NCBI GenBank assembly: GCA_018267725.1
Contig: JAFDXY010000009.1
Span: 186,001-250,000, forward strand
Source: Bacteroidota bacterium
GTDB taxonomy: Bacteria > Bacteroidota > Bacteroidia > Chitinophagales > Chitinophagaceae
Length of the DNA: 64,000 nt
Direction of reading: 5' to 3'
Shown here: in pieces, positions 43,127 through 50,908 of the stretch
Numbering within the stretch: position 1 is the first letter of the stretch
How the letters are laid out: each line of letters opens with the position of its first letter
Notes under the pieces: model-generated
What the model saw: only the letters and a program-made list of their open reading frames with translations
What the model was told of the DNA's origin: nothing
The model's database searches: none
Translations under genes and position numbers: made by a program

Positions 43127-43264
43127 TTATAAATGCATAATGAAGTGCGTCCAAAAAGCAACAACTAATACATAAACAATAATTTCGAAAATAATAATAG
43201 TTCTGGTTTTGGAATGTTTAGCAGGTTTTGCAATAACCTGTGTAGGTTGATTGTGATTTTTCAT
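43127..43264 (-). CDS. 45-residue single-helix membrane protein
   Basis: ATG 43264 starts MKNHNQPTQVIAKPAKHSKT, followed by a predicted membrane helix (RTIIIFEIIVYVLVVAFWTH) and FIMHL then stop. The basic N-terminus and single helix fit a small inner-membrane protein with the N-end in the cytoplasm. There is no recognised family. The gene lies between the hydratase and PAP2 genes with separate spacers, so it is at least plausible as a real unit; length makes it uncertain. Confidence 0.5.
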   Translation of the reverse strand: MKNHNQPTQVIAKPAKHSKTRTIIIFEIIVYVLVVAFWTHFIMHL

Positions 43265-43322
43265 GGATTTATTGATTTTAAAACATAAAAATAGTAATTT
43301 TTCTTAAATTACAAAGAAAAAA

Positions 43323-43961
43323 TTAAACTTTTTTTGTTTGTGTAGCATTACGAGATGCCCACCATTGTTGAGTTTCTATAGAAAATATTATTGAAATAAC
43401 CGCTACTATCATTCCGCCTGCAACATCTCGAGGAAAATGTTGTGCTAAATAAATTCTTGAATAACCAACTAATAATGCAAGAATTAAACCTACAGGTACA
43501 ATCCATTTTTTATTAAAAAACAAACAAGCCAATAAATAAAAACAAAATACAGTTGCACTATGTCCCGATGGGAAACTATCAACACTATGCAACTTTACTC
43601 CTTTAACTATATGAATTAAACTTAAATCAGTAATTGCTTTTGTTGGCCTGGGTTCGCCATGCATTAACCAATTTTTAAATATATGTGTAAACACAGTTGA
43701 AAAAACTATAGCAGCAATAACTAATATCAAATATTTTCTTTTAAAAAAATAAACAAGCAATACCACAGGTACCCAAAAAACTCCATCGCCCAAATAAGTA
43801 TAGTAATGAAAAAAATAATCGGCTGCAATTCCTAAATTGGTATTTAATAAAAGAAAAAAATTATTAGTACCAATAAAATAATTCAGTACAAAAATGCTTA
43901 CTCCTAATATAAGTGTAAGAAATGCCGCTGTTTTAAATTGTGTAGTATTAAGTTCCTTCAT
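43323..43961 (-). CDS. PAP2-family phosphatase
   Basis: 212 residues with about six hydrophobic segments. The PAP2 motifs are present: a first block ending in GEPRPTKAI, PSGHSATVF (motif 2, His) and SRIYLAQHFPRDV (motif 3, SR-X5-H-X3-D). The first motif (K-X6-RP) is not exact: K and RP are eight residues apart. Likely acts on undecaprenyl pyrophosphate or a lipid phosphate at the membrane. Monocistronic. Confidence 0.88.
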   Translation of the reverse strand: MKELNTTQFKTAAFLTLILGVSIFVLNYFIGTNNFFLLLNTNLGIAADYFFHYYTYLGDGVFWVPVVLLVYFFKRKYLILVIAAIVFSTVFTHIFKNWLMHGEPRPTKAITDLSLIHIVKGVKLHSVDSFPSGHSATVFCFYLLACLFFNKKWIVPVGLILALLVGYSRIYLAQHFPRDVAGGMIVAVISIIFSIETQQWWASRNATQTKKV

Positions 43962-44050
43962 TCAATAAATCAAATGTATGAAAGCAAATAGTTTTTTAAT
44001 GGTAATTATTTTTTTGTAGTAAAATAATTATCTTGGCTAAAACTTTACAC

Positions 44051-45697
44051 ATGCAAAAATTAATTTTATCTGTTTGTGCAATTGGATTATTTGTATCAAT
44101 TCAATCTTGTAAACAAAACAATACAAATGATGATGATGGACTTGCATCATTTAATAAAGACAGTATGTTGGCACATATAAAAATGTTAGCATCTGATTCT
44201 TTTCAAGGCCGTAGGCCATTTTCTTTAGGCGAAACAAGAACAGTTGATTATTTACAAAATCAATTCAAACAAATGGGTTTAGAAGCAGGTAATGGAGAAA
44301 GTTATATTCAAGATGTGCCATTGGTAGAAATTACGCCAAAAGCAGATGCAGTAATGAAAGTACAATCTGCCAAAGGAAATTTTGAATTGAAAAACTTAAC
44401 TGATTTTGTTGTATCAACTCAAATTACTGATTCATTAATTTCATTAAATAATGAAGAAGTAATATTTGCAGGTTATGGTGTTGTAGCACCCGAATATAAT
44501 TGGAATGATTATGCCAATATTGATGTGAAAGGAAAAATTGTTTTGGTATTAGTGAATGATCCCGGCTTTGGTGTAGATACAACTATTTTTAAAGGAAAGG
44601 CAATGACATATTACGGAAGATGGACATATAAATATGAAGAAGCAGCAAGGCAAGGAGCAAAAGCATGTTTTATTATTCACAACACAGAAGCAGCATCTTA
44701 TCCGTTTAATGTCGTTCAAAATTCGTGGGGTAGTTCTAATTTATATTTAGCTTCAAAAGATCCTTCTGTAAAACGTTTGGCATTGCAAGGATGGGTTTCT
44801 GCCGATGCTGCTAAAAAATTATTTGCTGCTGCAGGAAAAGATACTTCGTTAATTGTGAGTGCTAATAAAAATACTTTTAAGGCAGTTGATTTGGGAGAAA
44901 AATTTTCTTTAAATGTAAAAGTGAAATCGGTATTCAATACTTCTCACAATATAATTGGAAAAATTACCGGAAGTAAAAGACCCGATGAATATATTATTTA
45001 TACAGCACATTGGGATCATTTTGGTATTGGTAAAAAAGATGAAAAAGGAGATTCAATTTATAACGGTGCATTAGATAATGCAAGTGGCACAGCAGGTTTA
45101 TTAGAAATGGCAAGGGCTTTTAAAAGCTTAAAAGAAAAACCAGAACGTACCATAATATTTTTATCTGTAACAGCAGAAGAGCAAGGCTTATTAGGTTCTG
45201 CATATTATGCACAACATCCTATTTATCCTTTAGCAAAAACAGTTGCTAATATTAATATGGATGGAATTAATCCCGGAGAAAAAACAAATGATATAACAAT
45301 TATAGGAGAAGACCAAAACGATTTGGAAGGTTATTTAATTGAAGCAGCAAAAAAACAAAACAGATACGTATCTCCAGAAGCACACCCCGAAGCAGGATAT
45401 TATTATCGCTCCGATCATTTTTGTTTTGCAAAAGTTGGTGTGCCTGCATTAGATTGTGAAAGTGGTATTGACGTAGTTGGCAAAGGAAAAGATTACGGTA
45501 GAAAATTAGATGATGATTATACAGCCAATCGTTATCACCGTCCGGCAGATGAATATAATCCTGCGTGGACATTTGAAGGAGGTATTCAAGATTTACAATT
45601 ATTATTTATGGTTGGAAAGAAAATTGCAAACGAATCATCGTGGCCTAAATGGAAAGATGGCTCAGAATTTAAAGCCATAAGAGAAAAAACAAAATAA
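44051..45697 (+). CDS. M28-family lipoprotein peptidase with PA domain
   Basis: 548 residues from ATG 44051 (MQKLILSVCAIGLFVSIQSC, a lipoprotein signal); a TTG at 44033 gives six extra residues without a signal. The PA-like insert lies between residues ~90 and 250. Zinc site: His in YTAHWDHFGIG, Asp in GALDNASGTAG, Glu pair in TAEEQGLLGSAYY, Asp in NINMDGIN and His in YRSDHFCFAKVG. This is the M28 arrangement with PA domain common in Bacteroidota. Its catalytic motifs differ in flanks from the 40369 enzyme, so they are paralogues of different subgroups. Confidence 0.9.
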   Translation: MQKLILSVCAIGLFVSIQSCKQNNTNDDDGLASFNKDSMLAHIKMLASDSFQGRRPFSLGETRTVDYLQNQFKQMGLEAGNGESYIQDVPLVEITPKADAVMKVQSAKGNFELKNLTDFVVSTQITDSLISLNNEEVIFAGYGVVAPEYNWNDYANIDVKGKIVLVLVNDPGFGVDTTIFKGKAMTYYGRWTYKYEEAARQGAKACFIIHNTEAASYPFNVVQNSWGSSNLYLASKDPSVKRLALQGWVSADAAKKLFAAAGKDTSLIVSANKNTFKAVDLGEKFSLNVKVKSVFNTSHNIIGKITGSKRPDEYIIYTAHWDHFGIGKKDEKGDSIYNGALDNASGTAGLLEMARAFKSLKEKPERTIIFLSVTAEEQGLLGSAYYAQHPIYPLAKTVANINMDGINPGEKTNDITIIGEDQNDLEGYLIEAAKKQNRYVSPEAHPEAGYYYRSDHFCFAKVGVPALDCESGIDVVGKGKDYGRKLDDDYTANRYHRPADEYNPAWTFEGGIQDLQLLFMVGKKIANESSWPKWKDGSEFKAIREKTK

Positions 45698-45702
45698 AAA
45701 AT

Positions 45703-45729
45703 AAGCCCCGCCATCAAACAGCGGGGCTT
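45703..45729. terminator. Bidirectional terminator
   Basis: AAGCCCCGC and GCGGGGCTT make a perfect 9-bp stem with a 9-nt loop between two convergent genes, with A's on the left and T's on the right. Confidence 0.8.
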
Positions 45730-45756
45730 TTAACTAAAAAACAACTGTACAAAAAA

Positions 45757-47013
45757 TTATTCAACGCCTGCTAATTCAAGGCTACGTTTTTTAAGTTTAA
45801 CAATATCAACATTTTCAATAATAGGTTCCGGAAATAAAATTAATGATGTATTATTTTCTTTCCACCAATCATTATTAAATAATTCTTTAGTATGCAATAC
45901 ACCAACTAAATATTTTCTTTCTTCGCCTGCATGCCACTCTTCTATCCATTCAAATTTTTCTTTCGGAATAAATTTCCAATCATCAAAACTTACATACACT
46001 TTAACATAAAAATCTCTCGATAGTTCATGTGGTTTATGATGATATAGTTTTTTATATTCATATCTGTAACCATAACGCAATGCAGCAATATCGCTTAACA
46101 CAGCCGATGCCGTAGGAAAGCTTCCTGCACCTTTTCCATAAAAAAATTGTTTATCTGCAAATCCACTTTCAATTACAACACCATTGTATTCATTTTTTAC
46201 AAATGCTAAATGATCATCATGTTTTACAAATTGTGGTAATACAAAAGCAGCTACTTTTCCATCTTTTAATTTTTGTGCTTGTGCAACTAATTTTATTTCA
46301 TAATGTTTTTCTTTTGCAACAACTGCATCTGCTAACTGAATGTTTTGAATACCGTTAAACAAAATATTATCAGGATGCTCAACAATACCATAAGCATGAT
46401 TTAATAAAATACTCCATTTATTAACTGCATCAAACCCTTCTACATCTAACTTCGGATTACTTTCTGCAAAACCTAATTGTTGTGCTAACAACAATGCATT
46501 GTTAAATGGCAAATTTTCTTCAATAATTTTTGTAAGAATAAAATTTGTTGAGCCATTTACAATTGCTTTTATTGAATGCAGTAAATCATTATCATAATAT
46601 TCTTCTAAATTCCTAATCACCGGAATTGAAGCACAGGCTGCACTTTCGCAAAGAAAAGGTTGGTCTGTATCTAATTGCAATTGCAATAATTCAGGCAAAT
46701 GTTCTGCAATCATTTTTTTACTTGCACTTACAACAGCTTTTTTATTTTTTAATGCTGTTGAAACAATTTCAAATGCAGCATTAGCATCGTCAATTACTTC
46801 TACAATTACATTTATATTTTCATCATATAACAAATCGTTTTTATTTGTTGTAAATAAGTTTGCGGGTGCATTGCGTTGTTTGTTAGCTTGTTTTATACAA
46901 ACTTTTTTTATTGTTGCTTTTAAAGATGGTGTTTGTTGCAACACTTTATACAAACCTTCGCCCACTACGCCAAATCCAAATAATCCAATGTTTAATTGTT
47001 TGTGTGTTTCCAT
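45757..47013 (-). CDS. hom: Homoserine dehydrogenase
   Basis: 418 residues. NAD(P)-binding start NIGLFGFGVVGEGLYKVL. Catalytic region KAIVNGSTNFILTKIIEENL then FAESNPKLDVEGFDAVNKWS, with the Asp/Lys pair typical of homoserine dehydrogenases (D-V-x-G-x-D-A...K). There is no aspartokinase part and no ACT domain at the end. It reduces aspartate semialdehyde to homoserine for Met and Thr. It follows the cystathionine gamma-synthase-type gene by 88 bp and is under the same SAM riboswitch. Confidence 0.9.
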   Translation of the reverse strand: METHKQLNIGLFGFGVVGEGLYKVLQQTPSLKATIKKVCIKQANKQRNAPANLFTTNKNDLLYDENINVIVEVIDDANAAFEIVSTALKNKKAVVSASKKMIAEHLPELLQLQLDTDQPFLCESAACASIPVIRNLEEYYDNDLLHSIKAIVNGSTNFILTKIIEENLPFNNALLLAQQLGFAESNPKLDVEGFDAVNKWSILLNHAYGIVEHPDNILFNGIQNIQLADAVVAKEKHYEIKLVAQAQKLKDGKVAAFVLPQFVKHDDHLAFVKNEYNGVVIESGFADKQFFYGKGAGSFPTASAVLSDIAALRYGYRYEYKKLYHHKPHELSRDFYVKVYVSFDDWKFIPKEKFEWIEEWHAGEERKYLVGVLHTKELFNNDWWKENNTSLILFPEPIIENVDIVKLKKRSLELAGVE

Positions 47014-47101
47014 TTTTATTTTTTATTAATTATTTTTTTGTACTTAATTTTTGTAATTCTATTCAGCTTTTCTTGCGTCGCACACTTGTGCTTTTTATTT
47101 T

Positions 47102-48304
47102 TTATTCAACTTTTATTGTTGCATAATCATGAAAAAGGTTTTCTGTTTTCCAAATAATAGATTGCACATATTCAAATGCATTTTCTAAATCATTAATCAA
47201 ATCATCTGCCTCTTCAATGCCAACACTTAAACGTATTAAACTGTCTGAAACACCCGCTGCTGCTCGCTTTTCAGCAGGAATACTTTTATGCGTCATGTTT
47301 GCAGGATGGCTAATCAAACTTTTTACACCGCCTAAACTTTCTGCCAGTTTAAAAATTTTCGTGTTCGATACAAATTGTTCAGCCAACTTTAAACAATCAT
47401 TTTTTAATGAAAAAGAAACAACGCCTCCAAAATTTTTTTGTTGTTGTTTTGCAATGTTGTGGTTAGGATGAGATTTTAATCCCGGATAAAAAACTTTATC
47501 AACCAACGGATGAGTTTCTAAATACTCTGCAATAATTTGTGCATTAACACAATGTTGTTTTACTCTTAAAAATAAAGTTTCAATTCCTCTAATTACCAAC
47601 CAACTATCTAACGGTGCTAACACAGCACCACATGCGTTTTGAAAAAATTTAATTCTTGCTCCAATATTTTCATCTTTAGTAACAACAATGCCTGCAATAA
47701 CATCACTATGTCCGCCTAAATATTTTGTTGCACTATGCACTACAATATCAGCTCCCAACGTAATAGGTTGTTGTAAGGCTGGCGAAGCAAAAGTGTTATC
47801 CACGCAAAGCAAGCAGCCATTAGCTCTTGCAATTTTTGCTATAGCACTAATGTCTGCAATTTTTAAAGTGGGGTTAGTTGGTGTTTCAATCCAAATTAAT
47901 TTTGTTTTATTAGAAATGGCATTAAAAATATTTTCAGGTTTGCTTGCATCAACAAATTTTATTGTAATGCCGTATTGCTCATACACTTGCGTAAACAAAC
48001 GGTAAGCACCTCCGTAAATATCGTCTACTGCAATAATTTCATCTCCACTTTTTAATAACTTAACTACGGCATCAATAGCTGCTAATCCGCTTGCAAAAGC
48101 TGCACCTATTTTTCCGTTTTCTAATTCTGCAATAATTTTTTCTAATGTGGCTCTTGTAGGATTATTTGTTCTTGAATAATCGTAGCCTTTGTTTACTCCG
48201 GGTGCTTCTTGCACAAATGTTGATGTTTGATAAATGGGTACAGACAATGCACCTGTTAATTCATCAACCGGAATGCTTTGCAATAATTTTGTGGCGTTGC
48301 TCAT
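47102..48304 (-). CDS. Trans-sulfuration enzyme, cystathionine gamma-synthase/O-acylhomoserine sulfhydrylase type
   Basis: 400 residues from ATG 48304 (MSNATKLLQSIPVDELTGAL); the longer start at 48343 lies between the riboswitch terminator and the gene and lacks family support. PLP-enzyme motifs: VPIYQTSTFVQEAP, YDYSRTNNPTRATLE, WIETPTNPTLKIADI and the PLP lysine in VVHSATKYLGGHSDVI (about residue 198). Sequence alone does not separate CGS, CGL/MetB and sulfhydrylases; being first under a SAM riboswitch with homoserine dehydrogenase argues for methionine synthesis. Regulated by transcription termination at 48381-48406. Confidence 0.85.
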   Translation of the reverse strand: MSNATKLLQSIPVDELTGALSVPIYQTSTFVQEAPGVNKGYDYSRTNNPTRATLEKIIAELENGKIGAAFASGLAAIDAVVKLLKSGDEIIAVDDIYGGAYRLFTQVYEQYGITIKFVDASKPENIFNAISNKTKLIWIETPTNPTLKIADISAIAKIARANGCLLCVDNTFASPALQQPITLGADIVVHSATKYLGGHSDVIAGIVVTKDENIGARIKFFQNACGAVLAPLDSWLVIRGIETLFLRVKQHCVNAQIIAEYLETHPLVDKVFYPGLKSHPNHNIAKQQQKNFGGVVSFSLKNDCLKLAEQFVSNTKIFKLAESLGGVKSLISHPANMTHKSIPAEKRAAAGVSDSLIRLSVGIEEADDLINDLENAFEYVQSIIWKTENLFHDYATIKVE

Positions 48305-48380
48305 TGATTTTTGTTTTAAAATTTTTAAATGAGTTTTACGCAACAGTTATCAAAATTTCTTACCGTAGAGCAATAAAAAA

Positions 48381-48406
48381 AGCTCATCCGGTAAGTCAGA
48401 TGAGCT
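48381..48406 (-). terminator. SAM-riboswitch-controlled terminator
   Basis: On the minus strand AGCTCATC ... GATGAGCT with a 10-nt loop is followed by a U-tract (plus-strand A's at 48375-48380). The loop and 5' arm contain TCTGACTTA, which can instead pair with the aptamer's 3' strand. Confidence 0.85.
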
Positions 48407-48455
48407 TGAAGTATATAAAGTGGTTTAGCCACAAAAAAAATCAAACTGTACTCTG

Positions 48456-48568
48456 ACTTATCTCTTCACGCTTTTAACGTGATGGAGTTTGCACCTTCTG
48501 ATGAATGAGTAGTTCATCAGGGTTGCAAAGGCTTCAACGGGCCAATCCCTCTGCCTTTCTTGATAAGT
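48456..48568 (-). promoter_or_regulatory. SAM-I (S-box) riboswitch aptamer
   Basis: The minus strand reads ACTTATC then AAGAAAGGCAGAGGGATTGG, CCCGTTGAAGCCTTTGCAAC, GGTGCAAACTCC and a closing GATAAGT. P1 is ACTTATC with GATAAGT. The core GAGGGA-TGGCCC-...-GCAACC-...-GGTGC.AA.TCC is the S-box consensus. The 3' half of P1 (TAAGTCAGA, plus 48452-48460 as TCTGACTTA) is exactly complementary to TCTGACTTA in the terminator (plus 48392-48400 as TAAGTCAGA), giving a 9-bp antiterminator. SAM binding should favour P1 and thus the terminator, shutting off the operon at 48304. Confidence 0.95.
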
Positions 48569-48606
48569 TGTTTTGTAAAGAACTTGCTTATGTTTTGTAA
48601 GCATTG

Positions 48607-48614
48607 CAAATGTA
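48607..48614 (-). promoter_or_regulatory. -7 box of methionine operon
   Basis: TACATTTG on the minus strand matches TAnnTTTG, with a TTTG-like element at 48636-48639 (about 21 bp spacing). It would start transcription about 40 bp before the aptamer. Confidence 0.55.
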
Positions 48615-48703
48615 ATAGTGTAAACTTTAAACTACCAAATAAAAATTAAACTAATTTTTTAAATCTTATATAGCCCTTTATCTGCAACGGTTTCAGCAAA
48701 TTG

Positions 48704-49228
48704 TTATATTAAATTTTTTCTAAACCATTCTGCCTGACTTCTAGCAGTACTATCTATTAAAACTTGTTTTGCCAATTTTGTTTGTGCATTTTTTATTGAA
48801 GAAGAAATCATTTCATGTTCAATAACTTCATCTTTATTCATACCTAATGTTTCTAATAAAGAAATAATTTTATCGCTACCAAAATGTTTAAGAAAAGCTT
48901 CATCTAAAGAACACATTATAACAATTTCATTTAAGCCAAGTTTATTAAACAATTCTTCTTCTTTTGCATATAAAGGATAATGCTCTGCAAAAACATAATT
49001 AGCACTATTGTTTTTAGTTGCTTGCCTATACATAATAACTTTTGCATTATGCTGTTGTTGTTCTAAAAAATTATTTAAAGAATTATATGTTTCTTCAAAC
49101 CAAGTAATAAAAATTGTGTTAGCATTGGTTTTTATCATTTCTGCACAAGCTTTCCATTTTATTGCCTCGGTTAAATAAACTTTGTTTACAATTTTTATGG
49201 AAGTATTTTTTTTAAAGAGACTAAACAT
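48704..49228 (-). CDS. Stand-alone SecA NBD2-like protein
   Basis: 174 residues. A strand-helix-strand opening (KVYLTEAIKWKACAEMI, TIFITWFEETYNSLNNFLEQ) corresponds to the 'a.. r...gqPvLvgT.siE.sE.ls.lL' start of SecA's second nucleotide-binding fold. Later comes CSLDEAFLKHFGSDKIISLL followed by ETLGMNKDEVIEHEMISSSI and KNAQTKLAKQ. This parallels SecA text of the form 'S.eDaLmr.FasDr...mm.klGm...e.IEH..v.kaI.NAQ.kve'. The DEAD motor, preprotein cross-linking domain and the T-N-M-A-G-R-G-T-D loop are all absent. It lies 56 bp past the restriction-endonuclease stop on the same strand. Function unknown; it may bind SecA or be a relic. Confidence 0.6.
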   Translation of the reverse strand: MFSLFKKNTSIKIVNKVYLTEAIKWKACAEMIKTNANTIFITWFEETYNSLNNFLEQQQHNAKVIMYRQATKNNSANYVFAEHYPLYAKEEELFNKLGLNEIVIMCSLDEAFLKHFGSDKIISLLETLGMNKDEVIEHEMISSSIKNAQTKLAKQVLIDSTARSQAEWFRKNLI

Positions 49229-49284
49229 AGCAGGGCTTTATACAAATGTTATACTAATTTTAAAAAAATGAAGTGCATATTCAA

Positions 49285-50028
49285 TTACATTTCAAATAAT
49301 TCTGCCGGGTTTATTTTAAATTGAAGCATATTAGCTGTTATCCTTCCTCCATCTCCGCCTTTTCTTTGAATAGTAATCTTACCAATTTTAAAGTTTCCTC
49401 TTTCTGTAATTTCAACATTGCCATTACCAAAATAATTTAAACAAAAATTCATTGGTTTTAAAACCCACCTTGCATTTGCATTTATCTTTTGTACCACTAA
49501 AATCCATTCTGCTGCAAATTGTCCTCTTCCTTTTAAAATATCTGATACTATTAAAGATTTATTTTTTGTTATCCATTGTATAATTAGCTGCTGTTCTGCA
49601 TTTGAAAATTCGTTAGCAAACATTCTTCTTTTATCTTTCGGATTGGCAATTATAGGTTTTAATTCTCCGGTATAATGTTTTAGAATTTTAATTACACCGT
49701 CAGGAATATTCCACATTTCAACATATTTATCTACCCATCTTTTATCTATTTGATTAAAGCCTTTTGGGTTACTTACTAATTTCACTTGCAGGTTTTGCAC
49801 ATCAAATGCCTGCTTTAATTTAACTGTAACCTGCACTTGAATATCTGTTTTAAAACCACTAAGTTTTACAGCATGCACAAATTCAATGTCGGTAATATTA
49901 TACTGCATTATTTGCAACCACAATTGGGCATCAGAATCAACTTTCCAATTAATAAATTTTTCAACAATATCATCTTCATTTTTAAAGCCATTTTTAGCAG
50001 TTGCAGAGCCAAGTTTAATTAAATTCAT
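49285..50028 (-). CDS. Type II restriction endonuclease, HinP1I-like (GCGC)
   Basis: 247 residues from ATG 50028 (MNLIKLGSATAKNGFKNEDD), the family start; an ATG seven codons upstream is possible. It aligns from memory with R.HinP1I along its whole length, including FNQIDKRWVDKYVEMW, KDKRRMFANEFS, RGQFAAEWILV and ITIQRKGGDGGR. The active-site spacing Asp62-X18-Gln81-Val-Lys83 (in SGFKTDIQ and NLQVKLVS) is the same as in HinP1I. R.HinP1I cuts G/CGC. The gene overlaps the methyltransferase end by 14 bp. Confidence 0.9.
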   Translation of the reverse strand: MNLIKLGSATAKNGFKNEDDIVEKFINWKVDSDAQLWLQIMQYNITDIEFVHAVKLSGFKTDIQVQVTVKLKQAFDVQNLQVKLVSNPKGFNQIDKRWVDKYVEMWNIPDGVIKILKHYTGELKPIIANPKDKRRMFANEFSNAEQQLIIQWITKNKSLIVSDILKGRGQFAAEWILVVQKINANARWVLKPMNFCLNYFGNGNVEITERGNFKIGKITIQRKGGDGGRITANMLQFKINPAELFEM

Positions 50029-50812
50029 TGACAAATAATTTTTGTGCAAAATTTTCTTTTAATCTTTGTTCTGCTATTGCAACATAATCTTTAGAAATTT
50101 CGGAACCCAACCAACGTCTATTAGTAAGTGAAGCAATTTTAGCTGTAGTGCCACTTCCCATAAAAGGGTCGTAAACTAAATCAGATTCGTTTGTCCAAGT
50201 TATGATTTGATCATATACCAATTGTTCAGGGAATATTGCAGGATGTTGATAGGCAATTTTGTCTTTTGTAGAAATTCCGCCACCAATAGAATAAAAGAAA
50301 ACGTTTCCTATTTTCTTTTCAGATGTTCTTTCAACTTTTTTATAATCTAAATTCCCCGTTTCTCCTCTATTTTTCATATTAGCCATCCCTCTATATTTTG
50401 TATCTTCTTTAATAGCATTAAAAGTTTGTGGAGACCCTTTTGATAAGGCAAACATATATTCAAAATGTTGGTGATATCTATCACCTGTTGTTGGCATTGG
50501 ATTGTTTTTATAATAAATCATTGTATCATGAATATTAAACCCAACTTTTTCTTTAAAGAAAAGGGCTTGTTTAAAACTTGTTCCTGTTTCACTTCCATTT
50601 TCAGTTTTATCGCCTACAACCCAAATTAATACTCCACCAACTTTAAGAATACGATATAACTCAAACGCAATTTTTTCGAATTCAAATTTGTATCCCTTGT
50701 AATTTCTTAAATCATCATAAGGCGGTGATGTAATAATAAATTCAACAAAATTATCAGGCATTCCCGACATTGTTGTAAGGCAATCTTCATTATATATTTT
50801 TTGTAACTCCAT
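50015..50812 (-). CDS. DNA amino-methyltransferase (predicted N4-cytosine, GCGC)
   Basis: 265 residues, beta-type order: motif IV TSPPY (residues 28-32) comes before motif I DPFMGSGTT (215-223), with the target region between. TSPPY is the usual form of N4-cytosine enzymes, while N6-adenine enzymes usually carry DPPY. The partner endonuclease resembles the GCGC cutter HinP1I, and GCGC has no adenine, so cytosine must be the base modified. The C-terminus RWLGSEISKDYVAIAEQRL is typical. It overlaps the endonuclease gene by 14 bp and is transcribed first, as expected for protective expression. Confidence 0.85.
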   Translation of the reverse strand: MELQKIYNEDCLTTMSGMPDNFVEFIITSPPYDDLRNYKGYKFEFEKIAFELYRILKVGGVLIWVVGDKTENGSETGTSFKQALFFKEKVGFNIHDTMIYYKNNPMPTTGDRYHQHFEYMFALSKGSPQTFNAIKEDTKYRGMANMKNRGETGNLDYKKVERTSEKKIGNVFFYSIGGGISTKDKIAYQHPAIFPEQLVYDQIITWTNESDLVYDPFMGSGTTAKIASLTNRRWLGSEISKDYVAIAEQRLKENFAQKLFVNEFN

Positions 50813-50826
50813 TCAACAAGTTTAAT

Positions 50827-50834
50827 CAAATTTA
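50827..50834 (-). promoter_or_regulatory. -7 box of restriction-modification operon
   Basis: TAAATTTG on the minus strand matches TAnnTTTG and ends 14 bp before the methyltransferase ATG. No controller-protein binding site or C gene was seen. Confidence 0.45.
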
Positions 50835-50896
50835 TTGCTAAAATTTATTTTATACTTAATATTTTTTGCAGAAAGAAAACAAGTTCATTATTCATT

Positions 50897-50904
50897 TACA
50901 TTTG
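50897..50904 (+). promoter_or_regulatory. -7 box immediately before uvrA
   Basis: TACATTTG matches TAnnTTTG and ends four bases before the ATG at 50909. If used, the uvrA mRNA would be leaderless. Confidence 0.45.
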
Positions 50905-50908
50905 AAAA

